Source: Dipetalonema caudispina
Lineage: Eukaryota; Nematoda; Chromadorea; Rhabditida; Onchocercidae
Direction of reading: 5' to 3'
Assembly (NCBI GenBank): GCA_013365325.1
Contig: JABVXV010000589.1
Location: forward strand, 10,001 to 24,034
DNA length: 14,034 nucleotides
Position numbers and translations under genes: made by a program. Shown one piece after another: positions 8,235-14,034 of this stretch (positions are counted from its first letter, which is position 1; the number at the start of each line of letters is the position of its first letter). The notes beneath the pieces are model-generated. The model searched no databases. It was not told where the DNA came from and saw nothing but the letters and a program-made list of their open reading frames with translations.

Positions 8235-8560
8235 GTAATTGTAATAATTAAAATATTAATGACAGTAATAATATCAGAGATAATAAAAATGTGATTTTAA
8301 CAAAATATTTGATAAAAATTTTTTAAAAACACATTCATGAAATAAACAAAAGATAAGAAATGATTGAAGGAAACAAAGTAAAATTTTTCAGAAGGAAGTA
8401 AATTATAAAGTTTCATATTGATGTTGATTTTGTTGAAATTTTAAAAACTTCAACTTCTTCATATTTTCAAATATTTAAAAGAAATGTAAAAATTTTCATT
8501 TAATGCAAAAATTTTTTATAAAATTTCATAGAAATCATTCAAATAATATAAATAAGGTAT
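8235..8560. other. A+T-rich non-coding DNA
   Basis: Nothing recognisable. Short aaattt-rich strings only. Confidence 0.65.
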
Positions 8561-8618
8561 GGAAAAACAGGAGCAAAAGCCAGTAGTATAGCATTGGTAT
8601 GCTAAAGTGTCGGATAGG

Positions 8619-8640
8619 GTGTGCGCGAGTGTGTGTGTCT
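8619..8640. repeat. short TG/CG alternating purine-pyrimidine tract
   Basis: An alternating gtgtgcgcg and gtgtgtgtg stretch, interrupted by a single ag step, lies just left of the poly-G run. Such sequence can form left-handed DNA. It marks the left edge of an unusually G-rich patch in an otherwise A+T-rich region. Confidence 0.6.
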
Positions 8641-8648
8641 GTTCATGA

Positions 8649-8676
8649 GGGGGGGGGGGGGGGGGGGGGGGGGGGG
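8649..8676. repeat. poly-G tract of 28 bp
   Basis: Twenty-eight consecutive G on the plus strand. Long G/C homopolymers are well known in Caenorhabditis genomes, where the FANCJ-family helicase DOG-1 protects them from deletion because they form G-quadruplexes. Here the run is striking against a background with very little G+C. The exact length may be an assembly estimate. Confidence 0.95.
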
Positions 8677-8779
8677 AGAAGCAGCTCAGAATTGTTGTAT
8701 ATAATTATTTAAAAATTCTTTGCAGTGCTTGAAAACAATGAATAATTCATCGTTATAGATTAGTATGGTACAGAGGCAA

Positions 8780-8787
8780 ATGCAAAT
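8780..8787 (+). promoter_or_regulatory. perfect octamer atgcaaat
   Basis: An exact POU octamer about 6.9 kb upstream of the POU start codon, 16 bp left of a perfect palindrome. One such match is expected by chance in the window, so function is speculative. Confidence 0.15.
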
Positions 8788-8802
8788 GTTACATATAAAT
8801 AT

Positions 8803-8838
8803 AATACTTGAATATATATTTATATATATTCAAGTATT
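8803..8838. repeat. 36-bp near-perfect palindrome (17-bp arms, 2-bp spacer)
   Basis: The left arm 8803-8819 (aatacttgaatatatat) pairs completely with 8822-8838 around a tt spacer. The arm ends aatacttg/caagtatt are not simple repeat, so this is more than an AT microsatellite. It could be the tip of a hairpin element or a cruciform-prone site. No element body or target duplication is visible. Confidence 0.85.
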
Positions 8839-8849
8839 CTTTTTATTTA

Positions 8850-9200
8850 TAATATAATATTTCCAAGATTTGACACTTTTGTTGATTATTTTTAGCATAT
8901 TTAACATACCAATGTATTTATATCAATCGATATTTGATCAATGAACTAATTAGCTTTTTTTTTTTTTTTTGTTAATTATATGGTATACATGTTTGACAGT
9001 ATGAAATGATTTATTTCATCCATTATTTCATTATTATCTTTTAAATATTTTAATTCTCCTCCTCGTATATACCGTTTAAATTACGTTTTTCGCGTGAAAC
9101 AGATTGGTTAGGGATAAATTATAACTTAACTTACGTGTAATAATGGACTGAATTTTAGATTATTACAAAAATAATCGTAATATTTACCAATGTAGCAAAT
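8850..9200. other. A+T-rich non-coding DNA with poly-T run
   Basis: No gene or element recognised. A T run lies near 8955-8970. A slightly more mixed patch at 9057-9115 has no coding frame. Confidence 0.6.
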
Positions 9201-9202
9201 AG

Positions 9203-9287
9203 CAATCATATTGTATTATTAGTTTAGTTGACTGATTTTTAGGTTATCGCTGATACAGTCATACTGTATTATTAGTATAATTGCTGA
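9203..9287. repeat. imperfect tandem pair of about 32 bp, 53 bp apart
   Basis: The segment 9203-9234 (with tgtattattagtttagttg) recurs at 9256-9287 (with tgtattattagtataattg) with a few substitutions. The shared tgtattattagt core and flanking tcat and ctga make a chance match unlikely. It sits directly left of the first copy of the larger direct repeat described next and may belong to the same element. Confidence 0.6.
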
Positions 9288-9298
9288 GGAAGCATATT

Positions 9299-9435
9299 CT
9301 TCACTGTATCATATCTTGTTGAACAGATTTTCTGAATTTTATTACAAAAAATGTTCTCTTTGCTTCAAAAACTTTTTTTAATTATTTTGACAATTAGAAT
9401 CGAAGTATTTTAAATCCTTTCAATAGCATATTTAT
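9299..9435 (+). repeat. diverged direct repeat, copy A
   Basis: This segment shares collinear blocks with 9924-10064 in the same orientation. They are ttca-tg--tcatatcttg-tg-aca, gaattt-attacaaaaa and cgaagtattttaaat-ct-tcaat. The first 32 aligned bases differ at six positions, and the last block has 15 identical bases. It is either an old duplication or one end of a decayed mobile element. Confidence 0.7.
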
Positions 9436-9461
9436 ACCTTGATTTGTTCTAGATATTCAAT

Positions 9462-9632
9462 ATGCATTCTAGAATTGCATCTTTCTCAGCAATCGTATCC
9501 AGAATTCGGAACATATTCTTTGAGATAGCAGGATATCCGGAAACCCATCGAAATGTGAATAATTCGAATAATGTATATGATAATTCCTTCAGTCAGAGCT
9601 ATTATTTGTTTAAAAAAGAATCCTCAATTTGA
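9462..9632 (+). CDS. possible 56-codon small ORF, unknown
   Basis: An ATG frame of 56 residues begins MHSRIASFSAIVSRIRN, continues through IAGYPETHRNV and ends SYYLFKKESSI. Its composition is mixed and protein-like, unlike the Phe/Ile/Lys strings given by most frames here. The DNA is locally richer in G+C. It lies in the core between the two direct repeats. A tttctcag acceptor-like site falls inside it at 9482-9489, and a ctg|gtaagg donor-like site lies at 9747-9754, so an exon boundary is also possible. I recognise no family. About two frames of this length are expected by chance in the window, so it may not be a gene. Confidence 0.15.
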   Translation: MHSRIASFSAIVSRIRNIFFEIAGYPETHRNVNNSNNVYDNSFSQSYYLFKKESSI

Positions 9633-9862
9633 AACAAGCATTATTGCGGAAATATTTGCTTTCTAAATAATCCTTAATTAGTTTTTTGCATAAATTTTTT
9701 TTTACCAATCCAATCCAAATTATTTATGATAATGTATGTGTTGTTGCTGGTAAGGAATGTTAAATAAAAATGTACAAAAAAAGTCTGTCATAAATACTCA
9801 TATCTTGCATGCTTTCTCTATCTAAATTTTAACCTATTAATTTAATATCTCTTATAGAAAAC

Positions 9863-9885
9863 AAAAAAAAAAAAAAAAAAAAAAA
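9863..9885. repeat. poly-A run of 23 bp
   Basis: Twenty-three A followed by ggaaaagg and more A. It lies about 40 bp left of direct-repeat copy B and could be the decayed tail of a retroposed sequence or simple slippage. Confidence 0.85.
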
Positions 9886-9923
9886 GGAAAAGGAAAAAAA
9901 ACATTTAGTGAGACGGGGAAATT

Positions 9924-10064
9924 TTCATTGCGTCATATCTTGCTGTACAAATTTTTTTTTTTTTAGAATTTCATTACAAAAATGTCCTGCCTATTTTAAG
10001 CATCTTTTACTGTTATTATAGCAGTGAGAATTCGAAGTATTTTAAATTCTATCAATTGTACATT
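9924..10064 (+). repeat. diverged direct repeat, copy B
   Basis: The right-hand partner of the repeat at 9299-9435, expanded by a poly-T run at 9952-9964. The two copies enclose a core of about 490 bp. A short phrase shared with them (tcatatcttg) also appears alone near 9799. Long-terminal-repeat-like flanks of a miniature element are one reading. I see no clear primer site, target duplication or terminal TG...CA to confirm it. Confidence 0.7.
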
Positions 10065-10250
10065 ATGATGAGCAGCATTTCATTGCTCTCAAAATCAACA
10101 GATGATTCGATTTTTTGGTTCGATTGACGATGATGATGATGGACAGCACTATTTTCACCGAGATAATGGGTGAAAAGGGAGGTGCTTGGTTACGGTAGTA
10201 ACATAGCACTAGCTTCACTTCATATTCTTTAAGAATGATGAGGTATGAAC
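10065..10250. other. mixed-composition segment without a recognised gene
   Basis: The segment is moderately richer in G+C than its surroundings, with a short gat repeat at 10129-10141. A minus-strand frame passes through it from the neighbouring island, but it runs across the CA array and shows no recognisable domain. Confidence 0.5.
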
Positions 10251-10256
10251 TCGTTG

Positions 10257-10310
10257 ACACACATACACATACACACATACATAGACATACACATACATAT
10301 ACATACAAAC
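10257..10310. repeat. CA/CATA microsatellite, left arm
   Basis: A degenerate acacat/acatac array. It faces a complementary TG/TATG array at 10441-10590. The 16-mer atatacatacaaacat at 10297-10312 is perfectly complementary to 10570-10585. Confidence 0.85.
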
Positions 10311-10322
10311 ATTTATACTTAC

Positions 10323-10410
10323 AAATAGTAGCAAGAATGAAATTGACTTCCGGGGCCATCGAACGAATTGAATTTGCATCCTTAATGAAGTATTTCCAGC
10401 CAGCCGGCAT
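10323..10410 (-). other. candidate orphan coding exon with a strong splice donor
   Basis: On the minus strand an ATG at 10410 opens 29 codons plus one base. The translation begins MPAGWKYFIKDANSIRS and continues MAPEVNFILATI. It then meets GTAAGTAT at 10322-10315, an excellent 5' splice site. The segment is far richer in G+C than its surroundings and uses G- and C-ending codons. It is on the same strand as the POU gene, about 8.5 kb upstream, and ends in phase 1. I recognise no homologue. The reverse strand is also open, so coding direction is not certain. An octamer (10372-10379) lies inside it, so a control element is the other reading. Confidence 0.2.
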
Positions 10411-10440
10411 CTATTTATTAAACTTGAAAATTTCAAAATG

Positions 10441-10590
10441 ATTCGTTTTGTGTATGTGAATGTATGTATACAACAATGTATGTAAAGTTTGCAAAGATAT
10501 ATGGATATGTATGTGGGTATGTTTGTGTATGTGACTGTATCTATATATTGTATGTATGTGTATGTGTGTATGTTTGTATGTATATTTGTG
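10441..10590. repeat. TG/TATG microsatellite, right arm
   Basis: A degenerate tgtatg/gtgtat array of about 150 bp. It is in inverted orientation to the CA array at 10257-10310, so the two could pair as a long imperfect stem around the island between them. Forward frames through it give Tyr/Val/Cys strings of no coding significance. Confidence 0.85.
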
Positions 10591-11470
10591 TTGAATGCAA
10601 CAGGGTTAAATATATTACATCAAGAAGTTTGCATAATTTTTTAAAATTTCAATTTTTTTTTCTTTCCAAAACAGAAATGAATCAGAAAATTCTATTAAAT
10701 GTACGTTAATAATTATGTTATGAAAGAAATTTTTCCTGGTATCAGAAGTTTGCAAATTTCAATTTCACACTTCAGGCAACAAGTAATTAAAATGGGAAAA
10801 TATAACTTTTAAAATGATTTCAACCTTTTATTATCTTTAAAGTGGTAACAAAAACTAATAATAGCAGTCGTAAATTGAATAACTAATTTAGTATACAAAT
10901 AGCAAATTATATGCATCATACACAAGCAAAATAATATATTCAAAAATTTATATTTATTTCATTAGTATCATACTGTTATTTCTAGCCAAACATAGCAGGT
11001 CAAATTTTGAAATGATCAAATCTGATTAAACAAAGCAATTAAATGAAGTATTTTAAAATTAAAAAAGAGGATTAAAATTGAAATATTGGAGAAATTTAGT
11101 TTAATTTCAGTGAAAATGTTATCATTGAATGTATTATAAAAGTAGAAAGAGATGCACACAGATGCGTTTAGGTCAATCTAAGCTTAATGCAATCATCAAT
11201 TAACAACCGTTATGCTTTGTTTAGAACCTTTTTTCCTAAAATCATAATTTTCACACCGTATCTCTTCTTCCTTTTCTTTTGCTCTCTCTTTCCCTTTATC
11301 TCTTTTGCTTTGTACATTATTAAATTAATTCGCCTTATTAACTCTTACCATCGAATTTAAAATCATCAACAACTGTAAACATTTTTACAAACTATCAAAT
11401 ATAATAAATTGATGGTTTGTCTTTTAAAACTAGGGAAAATAATGGAGTATCAAATATAAATTATTGATTA
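10591..11470. other. A+T-rich non-coding DNA
   Basis: No gene seen. A pyrimidine-rich stretch at 11228-11300 (tctcttcttccttttcttttgctctctc) stands out slightly on the plus strand, but it has no associated frame. Confidence 0.6.
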
Positions 11471-11478
11471 TAATAAGA

Positions 11479-11499
11479 TATATATATATATATATATAA
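11479..11499. repeat. (TA)n microsatellite
   Basis: About ten TA units in a run. Confidence 0.9.
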
Positions 11500-13914
11500 T
11501 AGTTTACTTATTAAAATACAATTAAAATGGATTAAACAAATTTTAACAACTAATTTTTTTAAAAACTTTAATTTGGACACGATGAGTATTAATTCAGATT
11601 AATGTGAAAAACATCAAATTCGTTAATTCAAATTCCAAATAAGAACCAGGAAGAATTTGCTTACTAGAAAATCATCATTAGTGCTTACAAATATGAAGCA
11701 GTTAAATTCTGGTTGTCAAATATGCAATAATTTTTCAATTTGCGATCTTATTATGATGCAAAAAAAAAAAAAAATCTGACAAAGCATAACGATCAGTGAG
11801 AAATTAAGCCAAATGGTTTGATCGATTGCACTTTTTCAAGGATAACAAAAACAAATTTTTTCAAATATCAAGACTTCTCGAAATATTAAATACCAAATTT
11901 TAAGGTAGCATTTGTATAGTAGAAAAATGTTGACAGTTTGAATATTTCAAATAATAAATTACGAGCTAATATTTATTGATTGATTTATAAGATATATATT
12001 TCTCTTTCTGTAAGCCTTTGCAAGATAATTTAATAAATTAGCTAACCATATTGTTTATCTCACAAGCACTGAAATATGATCATACTTTGTTAATTTCTCC
12101 AAATGATGTCAATGACGGAAATATTCCCAAATGGATAGCCATAATTTTGGAAGCAAAAAACGGAATGACATAAAATGACAGTATTTTATGGGTTATCCTT
12201 ATCGGTGTAAAGCATTCATTGATGTATTAAAATTTCATAAATTTTAATATAATTACAGATGTATTGTTTACATTTTATCTAATACACTAAATAATTTTTT
12301 CACTTTTTTTATATGATACTTGTAAAATTTTTACATATGACTAAAATTACATAAATGTAAATTTTTGCATGCTATAAATTACCAATTCTTTAGAACTTTT
12401 AATCAATTAATTTTTTGTTAGCATAGAGAATAAATTTAGTATGAAAAACTTGCCGAAATTGAAATTTCAAAAATAAATTTCACAAACTACTTCTAAATGT
12501 TGTAAACAAAAAAAAAAAAAAAAAAAGAAAAAAAAGAAGAAAAAATGGAAAAAAAAATTTTATTCTGAAATATCAATGTGAAAGATCCACCCATTTTAAA
12601 AATATTCATCATGCGAGTGAATGTATAGTAAGCACATAAAATATCGGAAATATGAGAGCTTTATTGCTCAACCAATAACAATAAAAAATTAGAACAACTT
12701 TTAGCAAGAAAAGAAAAACGATGAAATAAAAAGACTAACATTTCCTTAAAAATGCTTACATTTCACTAAACTACTTAAAATATTTCTTAAAATAATAAAA
12801 TGAAATACATTTATATATATATGTATGTATAGATATATCGTTATTAAGTTATCATTTTTACAACCAACTAGGTAAAACTCGATATTTGTTTATTTTAGAT
12901 CAATTTAATATTATTGTCATTGAAGCAATGAATTAACAATTAAAAATTATCAAATAAAAGGAAAGTAAGATTTGAATAAGTCAAATAATAGATTTAATTC
13001 TGCATTATATTTTAAATTATGAATAAGAAAATATGAAAAAAGGACAAAAAAAAATAATAATAATAAATGAAGGAAACGATAATTAGAATATTCGGTCTAT
13101 TTTTTGCATAAAAAATTAAATATCGTTGACTTGAACTATGAATTCGTGCTTTTTAAATTTTAAACCTTAATGTCTTAAGCTGAAATCATTAATTCATACT
13201 GCTTGGATCTTAAACCTATAACAATACATAGAAAATAGCTAGCCTAATTTCAGTTATTCCTTCTGATAAATTATTGTAACAACTAATATTCGGATATTAA
13301 ATGGTGAAATTTTTGAATCAAACAACTTCGAATCCAGCTTAACACCTAAAAATCAATAAAAATATCCTTGCAATAAATTCAATTCCTATTTTATTCATCT
13401 TACTGCGAATAATCATCCAATGTTACACCAAGCACTTTTTTATCTATCATTGGTACGAGACATTTGTCATAATTTGTTTCCGCTTATATTCGTTACAAAA
13501 AGAAATAATAAATTCTGATTTTTTCTTTTTAAAATTTTCATATTATCATATAGTAAAAGGAATTAATCAATTAATATAATAATATAAATTAATATCATTT
13601 CATTCTACTGCTATAATAATTAACATTATGTTGAAATTTCTTGTTGTCTGTTTACATTTTGAACATTTTATTATATTTCGAAATGTTTACTTATAATTTT
13701 CCATCGGTTTTCTTCCATATATTTCTAAATATCTCATTCGAACAGTATTTGATATTTTTGTCAATAATTCAAATATATATATATCATGTGCAAGTTATAC
13801 TGATAAAAGTGGATCTGCTTAATTTTGTTGTAATCGTTGATAAGATGGCAATCAGTATTCTTCGTCGCATTTGCTATCAATTAATGACAGCTTAATTTTC
13901 CTGTTCAATTACCC
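11500..13914. other. A+T-rich non-coding DNA
   Basis: No supportable gene or RNA. It contains A runs near 11760 and at 12508-12526, a TA-rich patch near 12811-12838 and a small perfect hairpin at 12225-12249. A hydrophobic plus-strand frame near 13641-13895 begins at TTG. Its first ATG leaves about 70 residues rich in Ile, Phe and Leu, as A+T-rich DNA gives by chance. Confidence 0.6.
12225..12249. repeat. perfect 11-bp inverted repeat with 3-bp loop
   Basis: The arm tattaaaattt pairs with aaattttaata around cat. A second small one (tgtaaaa/ttttaca) follows at about 12322. Composition makes such hairpins frequent, so little weight is placed on it. Confidence 0.6.

Positions 13915-14034
<120 letters not shown>

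Noticed and set aside
10464..10709. Tyr/Val/Cys-rich plus-strand frame
   Set aside because: It is a translation of the TG/TATG microsatellite.
11046..11058. gaagtattttaaa, shared with the direct repeats, also near 6310
   Set aside because: Thirteen A+T-rich bases without flanking similarity are too little to call further repeat copies.
13325..13340. ttcgaatcc resembling the T-loop of a tRNA
   Set aside because: No matching T-stem, anticodon arm or acceptor stem is found around it. No tRNA, rRNA or spliced-leader RNA gene was recognised anywhere.
13641..13895. 84-codon plus-strand hydrophobic frame, possible membrane peptide
   Set aside because: It starts at TTG, and the first ATG leaves about 70 residues. 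Ile/Phe/Leu richness is what TTT/ATT/ATA-rich DNA gives. There is no signal or family match.

Overview
The window looks like a nuclear scaffold end from a nematode. It is very A+T-rich (roughly three quarters or more by eye), full of long A/T homopolymers and microsatellites, and has one 28-bp poly-G run of a kind well known in Caenorhabditis. The only confidently recognised gene encodes a class III POU-homeodomain protein. Its POU and homeodomain residues (for example [17 protein letters not shown] and [10 protein letters not shown]) match nematode CEH-6 as I recall it, rather than vertebrate or insect Brn/Ventral-veins-like proteins. A spirurid or filarial worm would fit the base composition, repeats and long intergenic DNA, but that placement is inference.

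Layout: 1-588 is the 3' flank and 3' UTR of the POU gene, with a pyrimidine tract right after the stop and a candidate poly(A) signal about 300 nt downstream. 589-1842 (minus) is the complete, uninterrupted 417-residue CDS. 1843-2064 is a stretch whose minus strand has no AG dinucleotide. It holds an A/T block, a TATA-like box and clustered ACGT cores. 2065-2850 is a more complex upstream region with CA, GAT and GA repeats, an inverted CCAAT box and a G-rich patch. 2850-9200 is mostly A+T-rich non-coding DNA. It contains a higher-complexity block with a perfect octamer (about 3541-3730), a strongly G-over-C-skewed segment (6201-6490), the poly-G tract (8649-8676) and a 36-bp palindrome (8803-8838).

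9200-10600 is the most structured part outside the gene. Two diverged direct repeats of about 135 bp bracket a core of about 490 bp with a 56-codon reading frame. Next to them, a G+C-richer island (about 10319-10420) sits between oppositely oriented CA and TG arrays and contains an exon-like frame ending at a GTAAGTAT donor on the same strand as the POU gene. 10600-13914 shows nothing recognisable beyond short repeats and hairpins. The window ends inside a pure (TTA)40 microsatellite, a likely assembly break.

Functionally this reads as one developmental transcription-factor gene with a long upstream region that may carry its control elements. I see no new multi-gene system. The best leads are the AG-free zone before the start codon, the phase-compatible candidate upstream exon, the direct-repeat-bounded segment, and the intronless structure of the gene.
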